Assembly: GCF_048771995.1 (NCBI RefSeq)
Contig: NC_133032.1
Location: 14,946,501 to 15,010,500 of the forward strand
DNA from: Taeniopygia guttata
Lineage: Eukaryota; Chordata; Aves; Passeriformes; Estrildidae
DNA length: 64,000 bases
Direction of reading: 5' to 3'
Shown: piece after piece, positions 13,701 through 24,573 of the stretch
Layout of the letters: the number at the start of each line of letters is the position of its first letter
How positions within the stretch are numbered: position 1 is the first letter of the stretch
Position numbers and translations under genes: made by a program
The notes under the pieces: generated by a model
Databases searched by the model: none
Told to the model about the DNA's origin: nothing
Seen by the model: the letters and a program-made list of their open reading frames with translations, nothing else

Positions 13701-16700
13701 CTTTACAACAAGCAAGGATGAAATCTCTGGAGTACCAGGTTGATACTGATGCAGCTACTTACAGATAAGCTATAAGAAGTTGAAAGGTTAGAGATGTCAT
13801 TCACCATTATGGGCTTGCAATGTAAATAACAAAAAGTGGCATTTGCTCAGTGTTGCTGTTTTTAAAATTTTCATGTGATCACAGCAGGAAGAAATTATAT
13901 GAAAAAAGACTTCATCAGATTTCCAAAGCCATTCTTATCCTCATTTTTAGTTTGTATAGACTGTACTCTGTGGCTATAATAATGCTTTCTGTTGTGAAGG
14001 ACAGTCTATTCAGTCAGTGTTCTTACTTCTTTTATTAAGAAAAATGTCCTGTCTAAAACCTGTGCTCCAATTGGAAGCAGGACAGATACTTGTGCAGTGG
14101 CACTTCTCTTGCTTAGAATTATTCTGCCAAGCATAAATGTGTCAGGGCAAGGGAAGCAGCATTGTTGTTTTTCTTGTGGCTAGACATCTTAGTCACTTTT
14201 AAATCAGCTCAGGTAGGTAGTTTGAACTTGTGCAAACATTTTGCCTCTTCTCAGCCCCTTTTCTCTTAGAGATATCTTTAGCACCAGGGTTTGCTGTTAC
14301 TGGCACATATTTTGTGGTGCTACAGAGTCAATACAAAAGCAGAACAATGCTACTGCAAGCTTCTGACATATGTGGGATGTAAAAATCAAAGCTCTGCAAA
14401 AGCAGGAGAGTAAGTTAACTTACCAGCTTGAAATATTAAGTGACTTTTGAACACCATGATCAACAGCCATGATGGAGCTGGTATCTCCTATGTGTTCAGC
14501 TAGGAAGAGGTCATTGTGTCTGAACACCTTGGGAGAAACCCAGCCCCCGTCTAAATGAGCACATTCAATAGCTTTCATCAGGGTTGCACAGTGGCAGAGT
14601 TTGACCCATAATATCTCTGGAAGTATAAATAATTAAGAAAACTGGATTAAACTGAAAGCCATTTAGGGATGATTTCACAGACATTGATGTTGTATATAAT
14701 TAAGCACAACTGCTCTTATTTTTAGTTAACAGAAAGGGGCAGGAGGATAGCTTCTTTATACTCTGATACTCTGTTTTGCAAAGATTGGAAACTGTATAGT
14801 TTACAACAAATGCTTTTCCTCTTTGGAGAACAACATGTACTCCAGGAAAATGGATCTTGATATGTGTTCTCTGTTGCACATACACATATGTGCCTGAAGA
14901 TTTTCAGATTTGGAAGTGTCATTCCTATCATAACAGTTCTACAGTGCCTGTGTGGTGTTATCATGGGTCTTTACCCAAGCATTTTGCCATAACACACTAC
15001 TGATACAACATCTTGCTGAGTATAATTACATTCTGCTAGGGATCTTGAGTTCTCTTCATATCCTGATGTCTATGAAGGACTCTTCTGAAGTTTGAGTTTG
15101 GATTGTGAAAGTGCCTATGACTTTGTATCTCTGTTTTTTCTATCCACAAGAGTGTAAATGCTACTATTCATACCAATGGCTGCAAAATCAGCTAGTGGGC
15201 AGTAACTGCTGATGAGAAGAATTGAGTGAAAAGCACAGCTGAAACTAGGACAGTGACAGCTTGATCAGGTCTCTTCTACAGTACATCAAACATGAATAAT
15301 TTCCTGCCTGCTCCATCATTTTAGTTAAGTAATTGGAAATCCTATTGATCTGCACACAGGACTTAAAAATACACAGTCTCAGTGTCAGGGCTGTAACTTC
15401 TGCAAAGACATATTGTTCCTGATTAGTATTAGGACAGGAGCCACCCATCTCCACAGCAGCTGAGCATGTATTAGTACCATGTCAGGAAATCCTCTGTGTG
15501 GGGCTGCTGTAGATGAGCAGAATGCCACATAGTGGTGACCTCACTGATAAAATTGAAGTATGTGGATTTAATGTTGCTCTGAATCCTGACTCAATAGTTT
15601 ATATTCTTTCTGTCACTGCATTTTGCAGAGATCTTTCATCAGCTCTCTAAAAGAAGGAAGGTAATGAGCATCACCAACCAAACAATCTGATGAATCAGTC
15701 TGAGATGCTGTTGAAAGATCTCTCTCTCCCCCAGTCCTTCTTTCCCTGCTTCATTGCTTCTGTATGGGTGACTGGTTCATCTGACTCTTCTCTGTTCACA
15801 GTAGGTCTCTGCTACTTCTCTTGTATTTGCCATGCACTGATATTCTGAAGGGCTGAAAATGTAAGAGACAGCGGATCTGAGAAGGGAAACAAGCTTGTTC
15901 TCCAACTTAGCAGGAACCAAGAAGCAGAACAGTGATATAGACACAGCAGCTGGCCAAGCTGAAACTCAGATGAATAACTTGGCAGTATAGCCCTTTATCT
16001 ACTGGATTTGCTATAATGAAATATTTAGCTGCACTGCAGTTTGAGGCCTCCAGTACACGGAGTGCTACAAACCAGTTTCCTCAATTGATGGCTGTTTTGT
16101 GTATGATTCCATACACTTCTCAGGTAAAAAGCTGTTTAACTCATTTGAAATTTCATGCAGAAAAAACATCTGTGTGTAAGGTCTGTTGTGTAGCACTGTC
16201 ATTAAAAATAACTAGGACAGCCTGGGATATGAACTCCTATTAGATTTCAATCATCATAGATTTCAGTCTAAATCCTAGAGATGAATCTTGACCATTGATG
16301 AAAGGTATCTGATTTATCATCCTGTGGCTGATCAACATGTGCACATATATTTACTCTCACACTCCACTGCTCTTCATTTATCTGTGAGTCTCAGTGACAT
16401 TTTTTTCTACCTATCAGTTTATGGCATCTGGTAAGGAAGTAGTCCACAGTGTTTTATAAACAAGCTAATAATTCTCACAGCATCTTTATGTGGCCAACAA
16501 GGTGTGCCAATACTTTGTGCCCATCTTTAACAAAAAATGAACTGTGTAAAGAAATTTGAAAATTTCTTAGATCACATAAGTTAATATAACAGCTAAATCC
16601 ACAATTTAGAACACCTGACTTTTTATTCTTTGGTCATAGTCACTTTTTACTACATATAATAAAGAATAAACTACTATGTTTTGGGGGCAGATTGTAGGTA

Positions 16701-19700
16701 AGTGCAATTGTTTGGTTTTTTAAAGGAAAAATTACAGAAAGGACAAACACTTTGAAGTGTTGCTGGTAGGAGGACTGTTGAGTTACTTGCACTAAATGGA
16801 ATAATTAATGTAACTACATAATTACAAAAATGTAGTTACGTATTTTCTTGGTAATGTATGCAGTATTGAAAGGTGTCCCAGTACAGGTGTTATGGTGCAA
16901 TATAGAATACAGCTGTCTAATATACACATAATGGGAATAAAGACATGTACTCCGAATTATTTAGACAAGCTGGTATCATATTGTGCTGTCCTTGATCATA
17001 TCTGAGACTTCCATCTAGTGTGCTGTGTTAACAAAGTGACTTTAATAAGCATATTGCAGCAGAATATGTTGGTTACTGGACAGTGCTGCAGAAGGGAAGG
17101 CAACCTCTAGTAGCATTAATTTCAGCTGCAGATTTTTTGCTCCCATTGGATGTGATAATATTGCCCATCATCCTGCTGTGCATCTTTCTGCAGAGTTTAT
17201 AACTAAGTTCTTGCTTATCTGGAAAAATACCTACTCCTTCCACATGATCCTCCTTTTCACCTCTTCAATTCTCTCAGGATCCTTTCAGAAGCAAACACAG
17301 CACATTTTTGTCAGTTCTCAGACAATACAGATAAGGATTTTACTTTTCCACCCATTCCTCTCTTTCTTTATCTCCTTCCATCTCCAGGTTTTCTTTTCAT
17401 CCTTGGTGCAAGACAAAGGATCAACTTGCCAAGATTAGTAGCTGATACCCAAGAGCCTGGATTTGGGCTCACAAAGTGGTCAGAGGGGAGTGTAATGTTA
17501 GTAAGTCAGAGTGGATCTGTTACCTCTAGTGTCCCAAGTACTGCTTCACTGTCTAGATAAGGAGCTAGAGACTAGAGGAAAAACCTGTGTTACTGCTGAT
17601 GTGTTGCAGGTGATTATTTAGTAGTTGTTGAAAATGTGTTCATTTTATTCTGAGTGTTTAATTAGAGTGGTAGTACAGTAAGTACAGGATTATCTCTCCC
17701 AGTGGCTCAGATATTGTGGCAGCATTCCTGAAAAAATACCACAGATTTCTGTAAGAAGAGATTGGATCTTAAGTGGTGAATTTATTTTTATTTGCTTTCA
17801 TCAGCGATACTGCTTAATTCAAGATGCTAAACTGAGTGCTTCACACAGCCAGGTGCACATTCACCCTCCTTGAGATGCATTTAAGGAGGGAAGAATACCT
17901 TCCATGAAATTGTGTTGTGTTCTTCAGCTATCAAAATCTTCCAGGGACTTGGAAAACAAACAGTCCAGAAATTATTTTCAAAAGCAGAAGCTAACATTTA
18001 GTTTCAAGTTGCAAAGATCTGAGAAATGCTAACAAAAGTTTTCAGAAAGGTAGAGCACTTGCAGCTTAAAGTAATTTTCCCCTGTGAGATTAAGTCCAGC
18101 TGCTTCAAGTCGGATACCCAAGAATCAAAGTTTCCACCATTAATTTAGAAAAACTGGGATTTATTCACTGGAGAGCTTTGGAAAGTCCCAGCAAGTGTGT
18201 TTACAGATTTAAGTGCTTTTCTGAATATTTGAATCTGAGATTTATTTGCATATACATCTTATAGATGCTTTTTTCTCCATGTAATCTATTTTTGTGCTGC
18301 TATTTCCAGTCCATATTATTTGTGTAGTTGATTAAAATGCTTCCATTGAATACTTGAAGGAGTGAAATTGATGGAAAGTGGTCTAACTTGTTTTCCCTTC
18401 CTTTCTTCCTCAGTCTCTACAAGTATAATTTCTCCGTATATTCTGACTCATAATCTTAGGAATTTTTCCCCATTTTGGACTTTTAATGTGAAATAATTTC
18501 TTTATTTTGAGAATTTATTTGCTTTCATCATTTTTTCTCTATTTTTGTGTATTTTTCACTCAGCTTCTGCTCTGTAGGTGCTTAGACATAGCCTTAGCTC
18601 CACATGAACACCTTGCCTGCACATCAAACCACTGAACCCTCTTAGCATTGCTGAGCAATTCATGAGATCCTTTTTGCACCTTTAATGGAGAATTCCAGTC
18701 CTGTCCTTAGTTTGCCAGACATAACAGATTAGAAAGAAATCTGCTTTTTTATTAAGGCTTATTTCCCTAATACACAACATACAAGTAATTTGCACATGTG
18801 ATTGTTTTTAGTATCAAAAGCACTCTTTTGGCCTTGCTTTCTTCCTGAATTCTGCAAGAGTGTACTAACTCATCTCTAATGCTGCTTTTTTTTACTTGAC
18901 TTCTGTGTAAGTCCCCAGAGATGAATTTGGTCCAGTTAATAAAATATAAACAGAAATCTGCAGAAGCTTCATTTACAATTCTGTGGCATATAATGTTTTA
19001 GACATAGAGACAGTTGAGTATAAACAATGGTAACTTTATGTACAGGAGTTGCTGATTTCAAGTTTGAATTTGATATAATGGTTAGGACTGCAGTAAGCAC
19101 TGGTGAAGTTGAACAGTGCTGGCTCTACCTCTGTTTTGATATGATGAGAGTGCCCTCTTGAACTGTAAAGTGGGGTGTTACTGTGACAAATATAGCTACC
19201 ACTGGCAGAACAGATTGCACAAAGCTGAGACTGAAGAGTTCTATCTGACAGAAGCATTAATGTGATGGGGTTTTTCCAAACTGGAAAGCATTTTCTGGCG
19301 TTCACACCATAAACAGGAGACAGTGTAAAAACACAGCTGTACAGGAAGGTTATTAAGCATTCAACTTCTGTAAGAGGGCAAAAATTAAAAGGCAGAAGTA
19401 CTATGAAACACCCCTACAGTATTAAGTCCAGTGTATCAGAAATCACCGGCTGATTTTTGATCGATGGTGTTACACACATTGGGTGTGTATCATTACCACT
19501 AAATGTTGTATTCCGGATTTGTTGTCTGTACATATTTCATACTAGTACTACTTGAACTGGATTTAAGTTGCTGGAGAGGGCTGCGCAGATGTGGTTGTTC
19601 ATTAAAAAGCTGAGACCAGTATCTGCGGTGCCTGGGGCCGGTGGGGGTCCCGGTGCCGCTTTCCCGGGACGTGCCCCGAGCCCGCCGTGCTGGCCGGGCT

Positions 19701-22700
19701 GAACGCGCCATCTGCTGACTAGCGGGGATGGCTGTTTAAAACAAGGAGAAAGGAACAGAAAACCCGCGGAGTTTTGAATTCATTTCTGCATCAGCAGGGA
19801 AAGTGGATGAAGTTTGACAAATCCTTATATTGCCTTATTTTTCTCCCCCTAGTTAGCAGCGATTCCTAGATCATTATTTTTTTAAAATGCCATTGTTTCT
19901 ATTGTTTGTTCTCCACTCTGCTCTCAGGCTGTTTGCTAGAATAGATTGAATCACCTGCTGTGGCACAGGATTTGAGCAGAAAGTTAGTGCTGTAGTCACA
20001 AGGCTTCAGAATTTATTGCAACATCAGTTTATTGCCTGCATCTGAAATGCTGATTTTCAAAAATTTGTTTCAAATGTGTAGACCTGCCTGAATGTCTTAG
20101 GGTCATAGAGTGATTTGGATTGCAAGGGATCTTTAAATGTCATTTAGCCCAACCCACCTGCAATGAGCAGGGACATCTTCATCTAGATCAGATTGCTTAG
20201 AGGCCTGTCCAACCTGACCTTGAATGTTTGCAGGGATGAGGAGTCTACAACCTCCCTGAGCAATCTGAGAGTGTTTTACCACTCTCATTGTAAAAATCCT
20301 CTTCTTTAGATCTAGTCTCAATCTACCCTCTTTTAGCTTAAAACCATTAGCCATTGTTTTAGCTCAGGAGGCCCTACTAAAAAGCTTGTCTCTGTGTTTT
20401 TATAAGCCCCCTTAAAGTACCAAAAGGCTGCAATAAGGTCTCCCATCCCTCACAGTCCCATTGTTCACCTGTCCTAGCTGCCCAAGCCTCACTCTTGGCT
20501 GTACATAAGTGTATGCAAATCAGATTTAGTGCAAAACGATGGCTAATATGGGGGCCAGTAATTTTTGTTATGAATCAGGGGAGGACTTATTTGAGTCAAC
20601 AAACACCTGCTAGCTGTATAGATGAAGAGAAGAAATGCACACTGAGGACCTTTGTTTTCTGTATGCAATGTTTACAAATCAAGTTAAATATTGAAAGTGA
20701 CATTTTGAGGTTGTTTCTCTCTGGAGACACCTGTGTGATTCAGTCCAAGTCACTGTTACTTTGAAAACCAACTGTCCATGTGGATCCCATCTAATGAAGT
20801 ACTTGTCATTTTGATTTAAAAATAACCTCTTTGAGATTGTTGGCTTAAGGAAAGTGTTATTCTTTTTCTGTCCCTTTTTTCCTAGGATATTAAATACAAC
20901 ATTGTTTGAACTATATGAAGCTCTGGGCAATTTTCCTGCCTTGTGGGTCTTCAATGTGCTGCTTATAGTTCTTCAAATTCTGCACTGTTTTTGGTCATAC
21001 CTAATCATAAAGGCAGCCTACAAAGCTATTTCAAAGGGCAAGGTAAGACAGCACGGGGTAAGACATCTGTTTAATGATTTTAAGTTTTCCATTATCAATA
21101 GCAGTCACTTTTTGTTTGGTTGGTTTTTTTTTGGTTTGGTTTCTTTTTTTTTTTTTTTTCCTAATCCATAACATGCTACTGAAGACACATCTTGTTTTAG
21201 ATAAACTCTTCTTTCCTTTCCTGGAAACTTTTTCCCACTACTAATGACTGTCAGATAAGTTAATAATACTCTGTATAGTGATTGTCTTTATATGTGTTTC
21301 TGCACTTCTTTACAACGTGGTACACTGAACTAAACTATATAAGGGAAATCATGTTAAATAAACCCAACAAGTAAACTGCTTTCTTGGGGCTACCAGTTTT
21401 GACTTTCTTCTTTATAGCAGCTGTTGGCAAAATGTTCATTTCACAGCTGGAAGTGATAGCAATAATAAAATGAAATTCTGCTGTGTTTGCTAGTGGCAAA
21501 GTGGCAGATCACAGCCTCTTCTGGGTTTGTGTATTAATGAGGTATTGCAAAGAGCTATGTATTTTCTTTCTGTGTATTTTCTTTCTGTTTGTTTGGGCTA
21601 GAACTTAGTGTCTTGCTACCAGTGGTACATTGGCAGGAAGATGTCACTCCCAAAATTACCAGCCCCAATACACTTGCAGTGCAGACACAGGGCTTATGTC
21701 CAAATGGTAGAGCTAATCCTTACAGATCATGTAAAGTCAGGACACTTTGCCCTTAAAGAGCAGCACACACTGATGTGACTGACCCCAAAGTGAATGGGAA
21801 TGTTCTCCAGAAAATTGCTATCTATGAATGTGCTGGAGAGCTCAGCCATTGCACTGGCAGAGCCCAGAATCTGCCGCTCCATCTGTGAAAGAAAGATTCA
21901 TGAGCTGTATTTTGCCTGGAAGCAGCTCTTTAGTCTCCTCTGCTTTTAGCAATTATTAGCCTCAGCTGTCTTGCCTGAATCATACCAGTAACTTCGAAGA
22001 CTGCTTCCTGCTCTCTCTTACTCTGCTTGTTCATCCTTTCCCTTGTGCTGTGCTGGAAGGCTGGGAAGTGGAACCCCTTGCAAGTAAGTTTCTTTAAATT
22101 TACTATGCAAAAGATTTATTCTGACAGCACTGGTGTTTGTGGTTTGGGTTGTTTTGGTTCTTTTACTGTGTAGTTTTTGCTTGATATTTATCCATTGTTT
22201 GTATTTATATATTTAAGTAAAGAGTATCTTGAAAGGCCATTTTTTTTACTTCTTGGCTATGGGTCATCTAAAACCAGTCAAACCCACTAAACCCACTTCT
22301 ATCTGTAGTATTTGTGTACTATTCTGTTTCACCTTTTTTACATAGAGATGGATGGATGGATGAATAGATGTGTGTGTGTATACACATACTTATCTATCTA
22401 TATATATATATCTCAATAGGATAAGCATCTGCTCTGTCAGCATTCAAGACACACACTTGACATTGTCAATCCTTCACTTTGTAGTTCTAACAATTGCACA
22501 GGAGAAAATTGAGACGGTGCAGAGTTAAAGCAGAGTTAGATGCTTGCACTAACACAGTGTCCAGGTTAGAGATGGATATGTATGACATATATACAGAGGA
22601 TTAATTTTCTTTCAGATCTTAAGTTTCTCACTTGCAATGCCATTCTATTTCTGCAATAAAAATCAGAACTATTTTCACAACACATTACAGATATCTTGCA

Positions 22701-24573
22701 GGTAAGTACTAAGTACTGCAAGATATGCTGCATTCATATCAGGTTTTAAGTACAAAGACCCTGCTTCATTGCTGCATTTTAAAAACAAAGGGAGCAGATC
22801 CCATGTTTAGCAGAACTGGCTACAGCATAGAATCTTATTTTGATTTTTGGCTTTGGGGTAGGACCCTAACAGAAAAATTGGCAGTGAATCTATTAAGAGA
22901 ATTTAAGTTGATGCAGAATTGTTCAGTTATCTGGTCTGCCATCACATAGATCACACGTGCTCAGTACTGTGTGCTGAGACAATTCTTTTCTGTCTGATAA
23001 GGGTATAATTCTAAGTGTATTTCTGCACCACCACCAGCTGCAATATAAAAGTTCTTTTATATGAAAGACATTGAAGCAACCTAATAATTGAAGCTCTGTA
23101 AAGTATGGAACCAAATTTCTGACCTCAGATGAAGTCCAGTTTCACAGGTGTCAGAACTGTGGGCTTGCTAGACATTGGCATTAAAAACTTTACTTACTGG
23201 GAGCTGTATGGGAACTGTTTTCTTTTTTCACTAGTTCCAAGCAGAATAGTGTCACTCAGGTACTGTGATATTGCAAGAGCAACACTGGGAGCTCCAAAGG
23301 CAAATAGCTCTTTCTGAAATGAGAGTGGAATTGTCATGAAGATTTTCCAGAGGAGAGGAGGATTACTGTAAGCAAAAAATTACACACAGTGGCCCTGTTC
23401 TTGAAGTGTGCTTAGTTCTTCAGGGAGAAGGCTCACCTTGAGTTTTGCCCCCTTTTATGTTCATTTGCTGTAGTAAAGTCAGCTGTAATTGCCTGATTGT
23501 GGCAACCAGTAGATTGATCGTGGATCGATTGTGAAGAAATTGGGATGCTCAGCTATACAAGCAGGAGTAGAAGCAGGCATGAAAATGGCATCCTTAGAGC
23601 TGCATGCAGATTAAACTTCAGACCTTTTCCTGTCGATGCTGGTTTTTTATACTACATCTAACGGGCTCTTGCTAGTTTTGGAGATTTTCAAGATTTTTTA
23701 AAGAAGTCAGCTGAAAATTAGCAGGAAATCCCTAGCAACTAAGGTCCATCTGTTTCTGAAACACCTTTCCAGTGACAAAATGGGGCTCACAGTTAAATGG
23801 TTTCCCTATGTTAGGAACTGAACTGGACTATGTCCACATTTTGCAAGTGCTGTTCTCACCACTTGTCTGAAGTTAGAGACTGGAGTAACCTGGTGTGGTG
23901 GATTTTATTTCAAGCAGTACTCATGTCTCATCCTGCAAGCACACAACACTTCCCTGGAGCCATGTGGTCTCCAGTGAGTTGAGAAGTAAGGGGCAGGAAA
24001 CTGGGTTGAACATTTTGTATTACCAGGTCAAAGAGCAGCACTCCAAATGAAGGACAGGAAATAAAGAGTTAGTAGGAGGGCAGAGGGACTGAGCCTAGGT
24101 TGAATTTGGAAGCTTGGATTGTTGTTTACTTCGGTCTGTGCAAAACTCTTTTCCTTGAGCACTTGGCTATACTACCTTCAGTGCACCAGTGCTGAGTTCT
24201 CACCCTGCCTTTGCACATGGCATATGTATGTGCAGACATCTGTGTTTGAAATGAGTGCAGGCAGGCAAAGGCAAAGAAGTGTCACAGAGCTGAAATTGCC
24301 TTCAAAAGTCAAATTGAAAAAAAAGTGTGAATTCTCTGATTCTCTTGAACCAAAAAGCTGAGATGTTTCCTTACAGTCACCTACTGCCTACTTCTTTTCC
24401 ACATTCTACAGGTAGCAAAGGATGCCCGAAGTGATGTTGAGTCAAGCTCAGATGAGGAAGAAACAGTACCTCGCTCAAAGGCCCCGCACAGCACTGTCGC
24501 CACGAATGGGACCAGCGGTGCCAATGGGACAAACGGGTATCTTACTGGTGCCACTTCCTCAGAGGAGCATTAA
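4606..24573 (+). CDS. CERS6: Ceramide synthase 6 (C-terminal half, last four coding exons)
   Basis: Ceramide synthases are multipass ER enzymes that N-acylate sphinganine or sphingosine with fatty acyl-CoA; mammalian CERS6 prefers C14-C16 acyl chains. Four exons (4606-4734, 8077-8183, 20886-21042, 24412-24573) join in frame to 184 residues plus a TAA stop, all with AG/GT borders. The human protein is 384 residues, so the 5' half lies upstream of the window. Visible parts are the Lag1 signature of the TLC domain (HH, SYVTN, RVGTL, CLHD), three hydrophobic segments, and a cytosolic tail with the acidic serine cluster ESSSDEEE, a known CK2-type site in the family. The tail's NGTSG and NGYLTG point to CERS6 rather than CERS5. 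It is followed by SPC25, G6PC2 and ABCB11, which supports the orthologous locus. Odd: about 60-75% identity per exon to human as I recall it, worst in the loop before the last membrane segment. A CERS6-like duplicate is possible. Confidence 0.88.
4735..8076 (+). other. CERS6 intron
   Basis: 3.3-kb intron from gtgaga to ttgcag. It is AT-rich, with a strongly purine-rich stretch at about 7400-7860. I see no exon, RNA gene or repeat that I can name. Confidence 0.75.
8077..8183 (+). CDS. CERS6: CERS6 exon, membrane segment [15 protein letters not shown]
   Basis: 107 bp, entering in phase 0 and leaving two bases of a Trp codon. It begins [12 protein letters not shown] and ends RLGIYPLW, a stretch typical of CERS5/6. 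The acceptor is tttgcag and the donor gtgagt. One hydrophobic segment ([13 protein letters not shown]) spans the membrane. The Trp codon is completed by the first base of the next exon. Confidence 0.92.
9750..10400 (+). mobile_element. CR1 LINE fragment
   Basis: Matches the reverse-transcriptase and 3' part of the avian CR1 consensus as I know it: the stretches for ccaacctgataaccttctatgatg, gcaccctcagcaagtttg, ggctgatacaccacagggct, gaggccacatgtagag and gggactggagcacctctcac occur in the expected order. Compared with CR1 it has an internal deletion of several hundred bases near 9840 and many small indels, so it is a dead 5'-truncated copy. Confidence 0.85.
10514..11086 (+). mobile_element. Solo LTR of an avian endogenous retrovirus
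   Basis: Begins tgtcatggtttaacccc and ends near aaaccagtgta, resembling a high-copy retroviral LTR family of neoavian and songbird genomes. No internal retroviral region is attached, so it is a solo LTR left by recombination. The flanks 10509-10513 and 11087-11091 (tgcct and tccct) could be an imperfect 5-bp target duplication. Family assignment is from memory and age looks moderate. Confidence 0.75.
11195..11310 (+). mobile_element. CR1 3'-end fragment
   Basis: Contains the hallmark CR1 3' end: ttggactcgatgatccttg, gggtccttccaact and a terminal ttctgtgcatctattc resembling the short tandem tail. It is in the same orientation as the CR1 piece at 9750-10400 and lies just beyond the LTR, so both may belong to one older insertion split by the LTR. 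Confidence 0.7.
19620..19740. promoter_or_regulatory. GC-rich intronic patch with a CTCF-like motif
   Basis: About 120 bp with many CpGs inside an AT-rich intron. At 19705-19718 the minus strand reads TCAGCAGATGGCGC, matching 13 of 14 positions of the CTCF core CCASYAGRKGGCRS. This is a motif match only; binding is inferred. Confidence 0.45.
20098..20500 (-). mobile_element. CR1 LINE 3' fragment, reverse orientation
   Basis: Read on the plus strand it starts with the reverse complement of the CR1 3' end (gggtcatagagtgatttgga, then agcccaacccacctgcaatg). It continues through the usual order: a staging list around gaccttgaatg, then ccaccactct-like and aaggtctcccatccctca-like sequence. It is strongly diverged and lies just upstream of the CERS6 exon at 20886. 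Confidence 0.75.
20886..21042 (+). CDS. CERS6: CERS6 exon with the acyl-chain selectivity loop and last membrane segment
   Basis: 157 bp between cctag and gtaaga, in frame with both neighbours. It encodes ILNTTLF, then a loop ([13 protein letters not shown]), then the final membrane segment through HCFWSYLI and KAISKGK. Chimera studies in the family place acyl-chain choice in a loop of about 11 residues between the last two membrane segments, which is this part. Human CERS5 and CERS6, as I recall them, share ESWE and a proline-tryptophan pattern here that this copy lacks, although the exon is open and cleanly spliced. Confidence 0.9.
21043..24411 (+). other. CERS6 last intron
   Basis: 3.4-kb intron from gtaaga to ctacag. 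It holds poly-T/GT-rich sequence near 21120-21162, a tandem pair of tgtattttctttc (about 21558-21586) and a compound microsatellite at 22346-22412. Nothing else is recognised. Confidence 0.7.
22346..22412. repeat. Compound microsatellite (GATG, TG, ATCT, TA)
   Basis: Runs of gatg, tgtgtgtgtgta, atctatct and tatatatata follow each other in a CERS6 intron. This is a simple sequence repeat and probably length-variable. Confidence 0.9.
24412..24573 (+). CDS. CERS6: CERS6 terminal coding exon, acidic cytosolic tail
   Basis: 53 codons and TAA after the acceptor ctacag. It encodes [17 protein letters not shown] and a Ser/Thr/Asn/Gly-rich end with NGTSG and NGYLTG, closing in SSEEH. The acidic serine run fits the CK2 phosphorylation cluster known in ceramide synthase tails. 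The exon is unusually GC-rich at third positions (24480-24540) compared with the rest of the gene. Confidence 0.92.
   Translation, partial: VAKDARSDVESSSDEEETVPRSKAPHSTVATNGTSGANGTNGYLTGATSSEEH

Larger units (their letters stand above)
8184..20885 (+). other. CERS6 intron, 12.7 kb, repeat-bearing
   Basis: Large intron from gtgagt to cctag. It contains a CR1 copy (about 9750-10400), a solo LTR (10514-11086), a CR1 3' end (about 11195-11310), a GC-rich patch with a CTCF-like motif (about 19620-19740) and a reverse CR1 copy (about 20098-20500). The sequence from 11300 to 19500 appears to be ordinary AT-rich intron with nothing I can name. Confidence 0.75.

Noticed and set aside
22346-22412. Tandem tetranucleotides considered as a CRISPR-like or minisatellite array
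   Set aside because: Simple microsatellite without spacers, in vertebrate DNA.
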